Shown in pieces: positions 52,188 to 62,587 of a stretch of DNA of 64,000 nt (within the stretch, counting starts at the first letter, position 1; each line of letters begins with the position of its first letter). Source of the stretch: Thermoanaerobacterium aotearoense (GTDB lineage Bacteria > Bacillota > Thermoanaerobacteria > Thermoanaerobacterales > Thermoanaerobacteraceae); assembly GCF_009905255.1 (NCBI RefSeq), contig NZ_CP047602.1, positions 1,723,501-1,787,500 on the forward strand, written 5' to 3'. The notes under the pieces were generated by a model. The model was not told the DNA's origin and searched no databases. It saw only the letters and a program-made list of their open reading frames with translations. The position numbers and the translations under genes were made by a program.

Positions 52188-55100
52188 AAAGATTATTTGT
52201 TTTTTCTAATAAGCCGTATATGATAGCTGCTGCTTCTGCTCTTGTGGCATTTCCTTTAGGTGCAAATACGTTATTTGGCTCACCATTTACTATTCCTAAT
52301 TTCGCTGCATTTGCCACTACATTTCTTGCCCAATCGCTTATGGATTTGTCGTCGCTAAATGTTGTCGCACCTATATTCTCTTCTTTGTACTGTGTCAGCA
52401 TCTCGTATGCCCTCATGGCTATTGCTGTCATCTCTTCTCTTGTTATGCTGTCATTTGGCCTTGCGTTCTTTCCGTCACCTTCGATTATCCCTGCTTTGTA
52501 TGCTGCTTCTATCGCGTTTGCATACCAGTCTCCACTTTTTACATCGCTAAATTCTCCACTGTATGCTTCTTCTTTTATGTTTAGAAGCCTCAGTATCATT
52601 GCTGTAAATTCTGCTCTCGTCACTGTCTTGTTTGGTTCATACTGTGTATCTGTCATTCCTTCTACTATATGCCTTGATGCTAATACTTCTATTACGTCTT
52701 TCGCCCAATTGTCTTTTATGTCATTAAATGTCTTGTCATACTCAAATGCTGCATATTGTGAAAAGTGCGTTGCATTGAATGTTATTGTTCCAGATGATGC
52801 GTCTACTTTACCCCCTACGTACTCCCATTGATTTGTTGTTGGGTTGTAGTAGTAAACTGCTACTTTTCTTGGATCGTTAGCTTTTGATATATTTAATGTC
52901 ACCTCTACTGGTTTTGCCAATGCTACATTCCCACTGCTACCGCTTATTGTTATATCTACTACATTAGAAAGCGTCACATAATTTGTCACATTAGGCTTTC
53001 CATTGTCTTTTATTGATACATTGACACCGTTTTGTATCTGGTTTTGATTAAGTGCATCTTTCGTGAGTGCTATCGATGCATTGTCTGATTTTATGACGAT
53101 GTCTTTGCCGTTGGCAGCACTTGTGTCTAAAATGTCCTTAGAAATCTGCACAACTTTCTGTTGTCCTTCACCTATTGTTGTTATGTCAAATACGACTTTC
53201 TTGTCCTTTGAATTTACTATAAGGTCTTTAGCTTTTCCTGCATCAAGTATCAATGTAATAACGTTGCCGTTCTTTGTGATTACACCTATTGTACTGCTTG
53301 TATTACTGCTACTGCTTGTAGTTCCCGAATTACTTGTACTGCCCCAAGATGGCTTACCTGTAAGCATCAAGTTTCCAAATCCAGAAGTATCTTGCCATGA
53401 ATTTCCGCTTGGATCACACCATGTGACAATACCTGTCCTCTTACCATTTTCATCTGCATCGTTAACTTGCAAGTCAAACCCTATGATAGTACCATTTAAC
53501 GGAGTAATACTCGTCCAAGGAATAGCTTCTTCTACAATATATCCATTTTGTGTAAGACTTGTTGCCGACTTAAATCCATTTGAATTAGTGCTTCCTCCAA
53601 AACTTTGTTCATTATCATAGTTAACTCTAAACTGCCCATCATCATTTTCATAATAAGTTGTCTTATCATTATTCTGATCTACAAAAACTTCCACAGAATC
53701 CTGTTCATAAGGATTTACACTGGATTTATTTAAATTGTTATCTGTTACATCTGCCAATATATAAAGATATTTATCGTCCCACATCATTTTTGCTGTTGCA
53801 GTAGCACCATTTGAACCCAAGACCCATGTATTTGTCGAAATAGCTTCAGCATTATTCCAAACGCCATCTACTTTACCGTCAATAACAGGAGTGCCATATA
53901 TAGCTGTTGCAATCTGTGCAGGTTTTGATAATACTAAATCTCCAAAATATGCCGTATTAGTATCTTGACTGTTTGTATAATCATTCCAAACTGTTATCGC
54001 ATTTACATTGCCACTGCCTTGGTCATCATTTATTCTGATATCAAATCCAATTTTATCATTCAGCACAGGACTAATGTCTTCAATTGGAATAGCTATCTGT
54101 GCTACATAGCCATCAGCATTAGACATTACATACTTTGTAATATTTGAACTCCCTGTACCATCCCTCTTAACTATATAATGTTCATCGTCACTTTCATAGG
54201 TAGTAGATTTGTTGTCATTCTTATCCACAAAAATCTCGATGCCATCATTATTAGATGGAGTATTGTCTGAAATTTGTACTAACAAATATAAGTTTTTAGT
54301 ATCCCACATAGATTTAACAGCAGCAGTTGCTCCAATAGTTCCTTTCACATAAGTATTAGCATACAATGGTTTTACAAGTTTCCAAGAACTATCAACATTT
54401 GCACCAATCGTCGGTGATCCTTCTAAAGCTTTTGCAGATTGAATGTCAGGTATGGCTTTGCCTGGATCTACAATTGCCCAGTATGCTGGCTTTGCCTGTA
54501 ACTTTGAATCAAAAAGTAGCGGAGCATTTGGCTTACTAAGCCAACTTACATCATCTGAAACTCCCCAAAAAACTACAGCAGTTATATATTGTTTTTCTGC
54601 TTTAAACAAGTCAAATAATTGTTTATACAATCTCGCTTGCTTAAGCAATGCGTCGTTAGATACATCACCATTCATGTTCATATCTAATTCAGTTACCTGT
54701 ATTTCCACACCTAATGATGCAAGTTTTTCTATAGAAGCTTTTATATTGTCTATATTTGAATTTATGCTTATGTGCATTTGCATGCCTATTCCGTTTATAG
54801 GCACACCTTCATTTTTTAACTTTTTCACTAAATCATACATTGCCTGTGTTTTAACGCCATTATTTTCGATGTTGTAATCATTAATAAACAATTTCATAGA
54901 TGGATCTGCCTCATGCGCATATTCAAAGGCTTTTTCTATATAATCAGGTCCTATAATTTGTAACCACTTAGAATTTCTTAAATTGCCATTATCATCAAGA
55001 ACCTCATTTACAACATCCCATCCGATTATTGGATTTTGAGAACCGTATTTTGTTTTAAAATGATCTAACACAGTTGTTATGTGCGTTCTTAATCTTTGAA

Positions 55101-56484
55101 GCAGCAGATCCCTTGAAGCTGGTTTAGACGGATCAGATGGGTCCTGGAAAAACCAATCCGGAACCTGATTATGCCAAAGCAATGTATGACCTCTCATCTT
55201 CATATTATGTGCTATTGCATAATCAACAATCTTATCAGCATTATCAAAGGTAAAGTTTCCCTCTGTAGGCTGCAAGCTTTCCGGTTTCATGGCATTTTCT
55301 GCAACAAGCATATTAAAATGTTTAGCAGTCAATTGAGCATGTGGATCAGCATCATTTAATCTACTCGGATCAACTGCAACACCGATGGGGAAATAATCTT
55401 TGAATACTGAATATAAATCCGGAATATCATTTTGTATTGTAATCTGATTATTTGAAATTTCACCTATTACAGAAAAATCATCAATGTAAAACTCTAAAGT
55501 AGGATTTTGAGATTCTACATAGATGCTGACACCGCTGTAATCTGCCACAGGTAAAGTAAAACTGCCTTTTATTTCTGTCCATTCGCCTTTATTTACATTT
55601 GCAAAATCATTAACTTGTATATAATTGTCTTTGTCAGAAGTCGCTTTAACAGTAGCCTTTATTTGTTCTGTATCATTGCCATTAACAAATTTCACCCAAA
55701 AATCAACATTGTATTGTTGACCTGGTACTATTTTGCCAGTCAAATCATAGCTAGGACCATTCCAATTAGCTGTTCTCCCTGTCGTCAATAAACTATAACC
55801 TCCGCTATGAGCCACTCCATACACTGCCTTAACAACAGATGAGCCTGTTCCAACCCATCCTGAAGTATTTCCATTTTCAAAAGTTCCATTGGTAATCACA
55901 TTTCCTACTTGTATTGGATTTTGTGGTGTCACTACAACATCATCAATATAGTATTCCAGCGTTGGATCGGGTGATTCTACATACATGTATAATGTTTTTA
56001 ATGTTCCAGTATAATCTAATGTATAAGTCCCGCTTACAGTAGTCCATGAATCTTCAGAAACTTGTTTTTGCCAAACTATTGTATCATAATGCTTGCCATT
56101 GTCATCTTCTCTAAACATAGTCACGGTAATAAAAGGATTAGATGAATTTTGTTCAGAAACAAGTCTAACTTTAAGCGATACATTATATGATTCACCTTTC
56201 TGCATTTTTCCTAAAAAGCTATATGCAGGTCCTTCATATGTCTGTGTTCTACCCGTAACTTTCATACTGTATTGCCCAATTGCTTGTTCAGTAGTTACTT
56301 CTAATGTAGGATTACCTTGCTTAATCCAGCCATCAATTGTGCCTGTCTCAAAGTCCCCATTAGAAACCAGATTTGTATTAGTGTCATCAGCAAATGCCCT
56401 TATGTGTTGTGAAAACAGTGATGTCCCAAAAATCATTATTAAAGCTGTAACGATAGATACAACTCTGTTTACAATACTCTTCAT
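52186..56484 (-). CDS. xynA: Cell-surface multidomain endo-1,4-beta-xylanase (CBM22x2-GH10-CBM9x2-SLHx3)
   Basis: Secreted xylanase anchored to the surface layer. I start it at the ATG after GAGGGAGGAAG, giving 1432 residues. The order is: signal peptide 1-32; two CBM22 modules (about 36-186 and 195-342); GH10 barrel (about 354-675) with acid/base Glu494 in WDVVNEV and nucleophile Glu599 in VTELD; two CBM9 modules (about 678-855 and 858-1043); an S/T linker; an unassigned module (about 1065-1250); three SLH repeats from 1253 with TRAE motifs. This is the classic Thermoanaerobacterium XynA layout. It follows the LplABC-like importer genes. Confidence 0.95.
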   Translation of the reverse strand: MKSIVNRVVSIVTALIMIFGTSLFSQHIRAFADDTNTNLVSNGDFETGTIDGWIKQGNPTLEVTTEQAIGQYSMKVTGRTQTYEGPAYSFLGKMQKGESYNVSLKVRLVSEQNSSNPFITVTMFREDDNGKHYDTIVWQKQVSEDSWTTVSGTYTLDYTGTLKTLYMYVESPDPTLEYYIDDVVVTPQNPIQVGNVITNGTFENGNTSGWVGTGSSVVKAVYGVAHSGGYSLLTTGRTANWNGPSYDLTGKIVPGQQYNVDFWVKFVNGNDTEQIKATVKATSDKDNYIQVNDFANVNKGEWTEIKGSFTLPVADYSGVSIYVESQNPTLEFYIDDFSVIGEISNNQITIQNDIPDLYSVFKDYFPIGVAVDPSRLNDADPHAQLTAKHFNMLVAENAMKPESLQPTEGNFTFDNADKIVDYAIAHNMKMRGHTLLWHNQVPDWFFQDPSDPSKPASRDLLLQRLRTHITTVLDHFKTKYGSQNPIIGWDVVNEVLDDNGNLRNSKWLQIIGPDYIEKAFEYAHEADPSMKLFINDYNIENNGVKTQAMYDLVKKLKNEGVPINGIGMQMHISINSNIDNIKASIEKLASLGVEIQVTELDMNMNGDVSNDALLKQARLYKQLFDLFKAEKQYITAVVFWGVSDDVSWLSKPNAPLLFDSKLQAKPAYWAIVDPGKAIPDIQSAKALEGSPTIGANVDSSWKLVKPLYANTYVKGTIGATAAVKSMWDTKNLYLLVQISDNTPSNNDGIEIFVDKNDNKSTTYESDDEHYIVKRDGTGSSNITKYVMSNADGYVAQIAIPIEDISPVLNDKIGFDIRINDDQGSGNVNAITVWNDYTNSQDTNTAYFGDLVLSKPAQIATAIYGTPVIDGKVDGVWNNAEAISTNTWVLGSNGATATAKMMWDDKYLYILADVTDNNLNKSSVNPYEQDSVEVFVDQNNDKTTYYENDDGQFRVNYDNEQSFGGSTNSNGFKSATSLTQNGYIVEEAIPWTSITPLNGTIIGFDLQVNDADENGKRTGIVTWCDPSGNSWQDTSGFGNLMLTGKPSWGSTSNSGTTSSSSNTSSTIGVITKNGNVITLILDAGKAKDLIVNSKDKKVVFDITTIGEGQQKVVQISKDILDTSAANGKDIVIKSDNASIALTKDALNQNQIQNGVNVSIKDNGKPNVTNYVTLSNVVDITISGSSGNVALAKPVEVTLNISKANDPRKVAVYYYNPTTNQWEYVGGKVDASSGTITFNATHFSQYAAFEYDKTFNDIKDNWAKDVIEVLASRHIVEGMTDTQYEPNKTVTRAEFTAMILRLLNIKEEAYSGEFSDVKSGDWYANAIEAAYKAGIIEGDGKNARPNDSITREEMTAIAMRAYEMLTQYKEENIGATTFSDDKSISDWARNVVANAAKLGIVNGEPNNVFAPKGNATRAEAAAIIYGLLEKTNNL

Positions 56485-56616
56485 TCTTACTTCCTCCCTC
56501 AGTAAATTTAATTTATTGAAAAATTTATTTACTATCACCTCGCAATTAAAAAATTTTGTCTAATAAGTATTTTTAAATTTCCCCCCTTTCAGCATTTATA
56601 AAAAACCAAAGATGTA

Positions 56617-57522
56617 CTAACCCTTAACACTGCCAATGGTTAAACCCTTTACAAAATACTTCTGCAAGAATGGATAAACCATCATAATAGGAACCACTGC
56701 CACTACCGTCATAGCAGCTCTTATGCTTTCCGGGGTAACTGAATTAGAATTATTTCTTAACCCCATATCAAAAGACGCTTGTTGTGTAAACTGTTGAGTC
56801 GACTGCAATACTTTTTGCAATTCATACTGTAATGTGCTTAAATTTGGATTCATGGAACAAAAAAGCATTGTATCAAACCACGAATTCCATTGTCCAACTG
56901 CAACAAAAAGCGTTATTGTCGCTAATACTGGAACACTAAGTGGAAATATGATAGAAAATATTATCCTCAGCTCACTAGCGCCATCTATTTTTGCCGATTC
57001 CACAAGACTGGCTGGCAAGCCATCAATATAACTCCTAACAACCATTATATTCCATGCGCTTACTATCCCTGGCAAGATGTAAACCAAGAAATTGTTCATA
57101 AGATGTAAATCTCTAATCAGCAAGTAATATGGAATTAAGCCACTTGTAAAATACATTGAGTAAGTAAATACTTTTGAAACTATACCTCTTAAAACAAAAT
57201 CCCTTCTGCTTATGGCATATGCAACTATTATGCTGGCAATCACATTTAAAACAGAACCTATAACAGCTCTTAATGCTGAAATGATTGTAGCATTGTAAAT
57301 CTCAGGATCGCTTAAAATTGAAACGTAATTAAAAGTCGTAAATTTTCTTGGAAATAGATAAATTCCACCCCTCACAGTATCTATAGCATCGTTAAATGAA
57401 ACTGCCAACACATGTACAAACGGATACAGGGTGACTATTATTACAATCGTGAGAAGAATGTAATTAATCGTGTCAAATACAATATCTTCTGTGCTCAACC
57501 TTATTCTATTATTTTTAGCCAC
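56617..57522 (-). CDS. ABC transporter permease, LplC/YtcP type
   Basis: Second permease of the putative xylo-oligosaccharide importer. I start it at GTG 57522 behind AGGGGGT, giving 301 residues. Six membrane segments are present, and the EAA loop is VESAKIDGASELRIIFSIIFP. It is the last importer gene before xynA, with 132 bases between and no clear terminator, so co-transcription with xynA is possible. The LplC class normally handles complex oligosaccharides. Confidence 0.9.
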   Translation of the reverse strand: MAKNNRIRLSTEDIVFDTINYILLTIVIIVTLYPFVHVLAVSFNDAIDTVRGGIYLFPRKFTTFNYVSILSDPEIYNATIISALRAVIGSVLNVIASIIVAYAISRRDFVLRGIVSKVFTYSMYFTSGLIPYYLLIRDLHLMNNFLVYILPGIVSAWNIMVVRSYIDGLPASLVESAKIDGASELRIIFSIIFPLSVPVLATITLFVAVGQWNSWFDTMLFCSMNPNLSTLQYELQKVLQSTQQFTQQASFDMGLRNNSNSVTPESIRAAMTVVAVVPIMMVYPFLQKYFVKGLTIGSVKG

Positions 57523-57553
57523 TTTATAACCCCCTGAAATCTTGTAAATTAGA

Positions 57554-58531
57554 TTAAAATGCACTTTCACCACTAAGTGCTTTCGATATTCTATTTGCTA
57601 ATGTAACCATTGCTAAAGAAACAACTGAGTTAAATATACCGGCTGCTGTCGCAAATGAAAATCTGCCCATTGGTATACCATAATTGTATACATACAATTC
57701 CAATGTCTGTGAATAGTCTATGACCATGGGATTTGACAATAGAAATACTTGTTCAAATCCAGCATTTAATATCCATCCTGCATTTAATATTAAAAGGATT
57801 TTTATGGTTGGCACTATTGATGGTAATGTTATGGAGAAAATTCTTCTTATCCTACCTGCTCCATCAATACTTGCCGCTTCATATAACTCACTGTCTATAG
57901 CAGTCATTGCCGCCAGATAAATAATTGAATTCCATCCAACTTCTTTCCACATGTCCGAAAGCGCCATTAAAGGCCAGAAAAGATGTGGAACTCCTATAAA
58001 GTTTATGGACTGCTTTATAATGTGAAATTTTAAAAGCAGTTGATTTATAACTCCATCCGGCGACAAGACATCGAGGACAATGCTTGCTGCAACAACCCAT
58101 GAAACGAAATGTGGCAAATATGAAATAGTCTGTACTGTCTTTTTAAACTTCATATTTCTAACTTCATTTATCAAAACCGCCAATGTTATTGAAGAAAAAA
58201 ATCCAATAAAATATTTTAAAATACTTATTCCTAACGTATTTCGTATTGACTGATAAAAAGTTGGATCTTCAAACAGCATTTTGAAGTTTTCAAGTCCAAC
58301 CCAAGGCGATTTGTTTATTCCAATAGCCGGATTAAAATTTTTAAATGCTATTATCCATCCCCACAACGGAAGATAGCTAAATATAATAAGCAATACAAGA
58401 AACGGCAATACAATCAATACCAGTTCTTTTTGTTGAACTAATTTTTTTAAAAATTTCTTTCTTTTATCTCTTTTATCATTTATCATTTTCCCTTCTGATA
58501 AAACTTCTACTCTAGCATCTGTAACAGCCAT
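57554..58531 (-). CDS. ABC transporter permease, LplB type
   Basis: First permease of the importer. The start is the ATG seven bases after GGAGGA, giving 325 residues. Six membrane segments follow a basic cytoplasmic N-terminus (KRDKRKKFLKKL region). The EAA loop is YEAASIDGAGRIRRIFSITLP. It lies between the LplA-type binding protein, with a hairpin between them, and the LplC-type permease. Confidence 0.9.
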   Translation of the reverse strand: MAVTDARVEVLSEGKMINDKRDKRKKFLKKLVQQKELVLIVLPFLVLLIIFSYLPLWGWIIAFKNFNPAIGINKSPWVGLENFKMLFEDPTFYQSIRNTLGISILKYFIGFFSSITLAVLINEVRNMKFKKTVQTISYLPHFVSWVVAASIVLDVLSPDGVINQLLLKFHIIKQSINFIGVPHLFWPLMALSDMWKEVGWNSIIYLAAMTAIDSELYEAASIDGAGRIRRIFSITLPSIVPTIKILLILNAGWILNAGFEQVFLLSNPMVIDYSQTLELYVYNYGIPMGRFSFATAAGIFNSVVSLAMVTLANRISKALSGESAF

Positions 58532-58559
58532 GTTCAATCCTCCAAATAATATTTTAAGC

Positions 58560-58590
58560 GTAATGAAGTACGGAACTCGTACTTCATTAC
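58560..58590 (-). terminator. Intercistronic hairpin between the LplA-type binding protein and permease
   Basis: GTAATGAAGTACG and CGTACTTCATTAC form a perfect 13-bp stem with a five-base loop and no adjoining U run. It is the third such structure at this position in the window. Confidence 0.75.
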
Positions 58591-58616
58591 AGAAAGTTTT
58601 TAATTATATTAATTCA

Positions 58617-60296
58617 TTATTTTGTACCCCAATGCTGTATTCTCCAATCAATTTGCTGTTGGATATATGGCACTTCAAGGTCGTAATGTGCTTTCTGCAT
58701 TTCAGAAACGTATTCTTTCCATATGCTTTCAAATTGATCCGGTTTTGCAGGTATCATTTGTGCTACATACTTTCTTGTAAGATCAGATGCCTTTTGATTT
58801 GCAACCTTAATCTGCTGTTCACTATCTGGTATGCTTATATCGTATACAAAACCGTAAGGTGTCTCAATTGGTGGTGCCATCATTTGTGATAGATTAGTTA
58901 TATTATATGCTTTTAATACTTCTTGTTCGTATGGCTTGTATGAACTTGCTATATATTCTGGAGTGTCTTGAGGTGATGCAAAATTGCCATCTGCAAGTTT
59001 TACACCGTCATTTGGATGTGGGAAATACCAATACTGTCCGATTCCTTCTTGTTTAGTATAATTGCTATCTTTATATTGAGTCAATTGTTCTGGTGTCATG
59101 TACATCTTTCCATCTTTTACTGAATAATCTTTACCTTCAATTCCCCAGTTTTCAAGCTTCAAAGCTTCATCACTGCACATGGCATCTAAAAATTTAAACG
59201 CAGCGACTGGATCTTTGCAGCTCTTTGTTATAACAATACCTGCACTATTGCCTGTCATATTCATACTATTATAGTCTTCTTTTGTAACACCATCGAAGGT
59301 TACAGGTAAAGCAAAAGGTACTCTGTCATAAAGTTTCTGTTGCTCGAGTGAATTAATTGCATTCTGTATGTCCCAACGTTGATCGTAAAATCCTAAAACC
59401 CTTCCTGATGAAATCAAAGATAGATATGAATCATAATTTCTGGTAAACATCTGCTTGTCGAGTATGCCTTTGTTCCATTCTTCGTTCAACTTCTTATAGT
59501 AATCATGTGCCCATTGGCTTATTGCAAATGGATGTGCTTTATTATTGTCATCAACCCATACATCGCCTGTATTAGCATTTCCAGCTAAGTAACTTGGAGC
59601 ACCAGTTAAAGTGAATATCTTCCAACTATCAGTGAGAGCAGTAAATCCTATTACTGGCTGTCCATTATATGTCGGATGTTTTTTTACATAATCTTCAATT
59701 ATGTTAAAATATTGATCAAGTGTTAATTTCTTAGGCCATCCAGCTTCTCTTAAAACCTCTAACGGTAGATAGAAACCAGAATATGGGTATAAGTATAATG
59801 TTTTTCTTGCTGGTGTCAAATAATAGATATGACCATCTTTCGGGTCTTTCATCTTGTTTAAATCTTCTTGAGAATACCATCTTTTTATGTTTGTACCGTA
59901 TTTGTCAATCAAGTCATCAAGAGGTACCAGATCATTAGCCTCTCTAAAAAGTTCAAATGTGTTATTACTTGCCACAATTAAATCAGGCAAATCGCCACCA
60001 CTTATCATAAGTGTCGCTTTTGATGTTTCATCTGTTCCAACAAGATAACTTACTTGTAAATTCACACCTGTCAATTCAGAAAGTTTTTTCCAGACAGGTG
60101 TTTTTGTATAGTCATATGGCGTAGCTGTTGATGTATCATAGAAAAGTGTGAATGTCTTCATTTGTTTAGTATTATTGTTAGATGTGTTTTTACTTGTATT
60201 ATTGCTGGTTGTTTTCGTGTTGCTACAGCCTGTCAAAAGCACTGAGATAACCATTACAATTGACAGAATTAGAATAAATACTTTTTTCCCTTTCAT
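58617..60296 (-). CDS. LplA-type extracellular oligosaccharide-binding lipoprotein
   Basis: A 559-residue lipoprotein, longer than MalE-type proteins and typical of the LplA/YtcQ class. I start it at the ATG behind GGAGGGG. The lipobox is LLTGC, followed by a T/S/N-rich tether. It is divergent from a YesM/YesN sensor pair. In Geobacillus stearothermophilus the similar XynE with XynFG takes up xylo-oligosaccharides under the XynDC two-component system. The same arrangement and the following xynA make that the best hypothesis here. Confidence 0.9.
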   Translation of the reverse strand: MKGKKVFILILSIVMVISVLLTGCSNTKTTSNNTSKNTSNNNTKQMKTFTLFYDTSTATPYDYTKTPVWKKLSELTGVNLQVSYLVGTDETSKATLMISGGDLPDLIVASNNTFELFREANDLVPLDDLIDKYGTNIKRWYSQEDLNKMKDPKDGHIYYLTPARKTLYLYPYSGFYLPLEVLREAGWPKKLTLDQYFNIIEDYVKKHPTYNGQPVIGFTALTDSWKIFTLTGAPSYLAGNANTGDVWVDDNNKAHPFAISQWAHDYYKKLNEEWNKGILDKQMFTRNYDSYLSLISSGRVLGFYDQRWDIQNAINSLEQQKLYDRVPFALPVTFDGVTKEDYNSMNMTGNSAGIVITKSCKDPVAAFKFLDAMCSDEALKLENWGIEGKDYSVKDGKMYMTPEQLTQYKDSNYTKQEGIGQYWYFPHPNDGVKLADGNFASPQDTPEYIASSYKPYEQEVLKAYNITNLSQMMAPPIETPYGFVYDISIPDSEQQIKVANQKASDLTRKYVAQMIPAKPDQFESIWKEYVSEMQKAHYDLEVPYIQQQIDWRIQHWGTK

Positions 60297-60837
60297 CTTT
60301 TCCCCTCCCACAAGATATTAAAAAATTCAGAAAATATCAGAAATATTTTTTATAATATCACCACCTCCGTATAGTTCAAATATATTTTTATATATGAGTA
60401 GAGAATTATTTTTAAATAATCAAACAAGTGTTTAAATATTCGCAACATATCTACCCATATATACCATCATTTTGCACTTAACGTTTACTAAAGCATTATT
60501 TAATGATTTCTCTGCTGAATAAAAGAAATTTAAAAGAAATTAAATAAAACAAAAGAATATAAAGGAATAAAATTAAGTTATTGTTAATACTTGTTTTTAT
60601 TTCTAACTTTTATTTATAAGAGAATTATATATCAAAATTTTTTTAAGAAAATAGAATTTTTTTACCTGATTCTTTAATTTTTTTACTTTGTCTAATCAAC
60701 AAATAAACTGGTTACTTTTTTTCTCAAGATGTGATAAAATATAATTAAAGTATTTCGTTTAAATGTCACAAAATCGATATTACACAGCTTTACTCGTAGA
60801 TGCGTTTAAAAAAATCAGCTCCAAAGGAGTAAATAAG
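60297..60837. other. Long AT-rich intergenic region between the importer and its sensor kinase
   Basis: 541 bases with no credible gene. It must hold the divergent promoters. A TATAAT at 60740-60745 could be the -10 of the kinase gene. A GGAGGTGGTG ribosome-site-like stretch on the minus strand (about 60359-60368) is followed by only three codons. A 7-2-7 inverted repeat ATTATTT/AAATAAT lies at 60405-60420. The binding sites of the response regulator are probably here, but I cannot define them. Confidence 0.5.
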
Positions 60838-62586
60838 ATGTTTGACAAGGTAATTAAAAAGTTTGGAGATCTAAGTATATCCTCTAAGATAGTGCTGTAT
60901 TACTTGTTTGTGCTTATTATTTCAATTTCTTTCCTTTCTATTGCGTACCAAGAAATAAACAGCAATATCACCAGCAACAAGGTGATGCAGGTTTCAAACG
61001 AAATTGTGTCTAATATTAATTCAAGCATAGAGTCGTTAATAAACACTGTAGACAATCAATCTAAAATATTAATATCAAGCCAGATTCTGCAATCAGCATT
61101 AGCAAACGGAAATGCAGGCAACTATGCAAGCTATATACAGCCAATGAGCAAATATTTGTCAGATTTTTTAAACTTTAACGACTTTATTTCTTCCATATAT
61201 ATTTTTGACAACCGAGGAAACGAATACTTTGTTGATAATGTTTCTTTTAAAAGCATAAGCTTGTCCACAATAAAGACAGCTAAATGGTATGATAGGCTTG
61301 TGAGTTTAAATGGAAAATATATACTGGAAGCAAATGATGGAGATCTCATAGATCAAAGCAGTGGAAATAAAGGATATGTATCATTTATAAGGGTCATAAA
61401 CGATATAAATAGCCAGAAGCCTGCCGGAATCATGATAATAAATATTTCTGAGTCCTATTTGTACAAGTATATAAATAGTTCAATAAATACCTATACATCC
61501 GGCATAATCATAAGAGACGAGAAAGGCAATACAATAATTAAACCGACAAACATCAGCAAAAATTTAAACAGCGAAATATATACATTCATCAATCCAAATG
61601 GTTCAACAGTTAAAAAGATAGATGGTAAAGTCTATATAATATCAGACTTGAAAAATGACTTCGGCTGGAATATCATCAGCATAACGCCGTTTAATGAGCT
61701 TAATAGCCAATTTTGGATCTACAACATAATACTTCTTTTTGTCATAATCATAAACATAGTGTTGCTTTTACTGGGTCTTCTCTTTATATCGCTTTTTATA
61801 TCGCAACCTATAGTAAAATTAGTAAACTCTATGAAAGGTATAAAAGATGGTAAATTTGAAAAAGTAGATATCGTCACAGGAAACGACGAGATAGGCATGT
61901 TAAAAGACGTGTACAACAAGATGATCGATGAGATAAAGAAGCTCATCGGTGATATAATAAATGAGCAAAAGATGAAAAGGAAATTAGAGCTGGAAGTAAT
62001 GCAATCACAGATAAAGCCTCATTTTCTGTTTAATTCTTTTGATGCAATAAGTGCGTTGATTTTGATGAATGACACGAAAAACGCCAGTAAAATCGTAAAA
62101 GCTTTAGGAAAGTTTTACAGATCTTTTTTGATGAACGGCAACGAGGAAATAACTATAAAAGATGAATTAGAAATAATAGACAATTATCTTACGATTCAAA
62201 AGATCCGCTTTGGAGACAAATTTGACATCATAAAAGAAATTGACGATAAGACGCTGCCATATAAAATACCAAAACTGATACTTCAGCCTTTAGTAGAAAA
62301 TGCATTGAATCACGGTGTAAGAGGAAAAGACGGCCAAGGCATAATAACAATAAAATCTCTTTACGCTTCAAATCAAATAACCCTTATTGTCTCTGACAAT
62401 GGAAAAGGCATGAGTGAAGAAAAGCTAAGGGAAATAGAATCCGGTCAATCAAAAGGAGTTGGACTTAGATCTACGATTGAAAGATTGAAAATCTACTATA
62501 ATTACAACGATGTTGTGAAGATTCACAGCAAACCAGACGAAGGTACAACCATAGTAATAACTATTCCAATAAATGAGGAGGACTAA
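60838..62586 (+). CDS. YesM-family sensor histidine kinase
   Basis: A 582-residue membrane sensor. The start is the ATG after AAAGGAGT; the frame is open upstream without a site. Two membrane segments (about residues 15-38 and 300-325) flank an extracytoplasmic sensing domain of about 260 residues, followed by HAMP. The kinase core has QSQIKPHFLFN with phospho-accepting His395, and the ATPase has NALNHGV and DNGKGM. This is the LytS/YesM class. It is followed within two bases by its response regulator. The likely signal is xylo-oligosaccharide bound by the adjacent importer protein. Confidence 0.93.
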   Translation: MFDKVIKKFGDLSISSKIVLYYLFVLIISISFLSIAYQEINSNITSNKVMQVSNEIVSNINSSIESLINTVDNQSKILISSQILQSALANGNAGNYASYIQPMSKYLSDFLNFNDFISSIYIFDNRGNEYFVDNVSFKSISLSTIKTAKWYDRLVSLNGKYILEANDGDLIDQSSGNKGYVSFIRVINDINSQKPAGIMIINISESYLYKYINSSINTYTSGIIIRDEKGNTIIKPTNISKNLNSEIYTFINPNGSTVKKIDGKVYIISDLKNDFGWNIISITPFNELNSQFWIYNIILLFVIIINIVLLLLGLLFISLFISQPIVKLVNSMKGIKDGKFEKVDIVTGNDEIGMLKDVYNKMIDEIKKLIGDIINEQKMKRKLELEVMQSQIKPHFLFNSFDAISALILMNDTKNASKIVKALGKFYRSFLMNGNEEITIKDELEIIDNYLTIQKIRFGDKFDIIKEIDDKTLPYKIPKLILQPLVENALNHGVRGKDGQGIITIKSLYASNQITLIVSDNGKGMSEEKLREIESGQSKGVGLRSTIERLKIYYNYNDVVKIHSKPDEGTTIVITIPINEED

Positions 62587-62587
62587 A

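Noticed and set aside
52220-52831. 203-codon plus-strand frame opposite the SLH region of xynA
   Set aside because: The minus strand encodes three clear SLH repeats; the plus frame is a by-product of their codon pattern.
60355-60370. Leader peptide upstream of the LplA-type binding protein
   Set aside because: A ribosome-site-like GGAGGTG is followed by a frame of only three codons.
60405-60420. 7-2-7 inverted repeat as a response-regulator binding site
   Set aside because: It is made only of A and T in a very AT-rich gap, so chance occurrence is likely.
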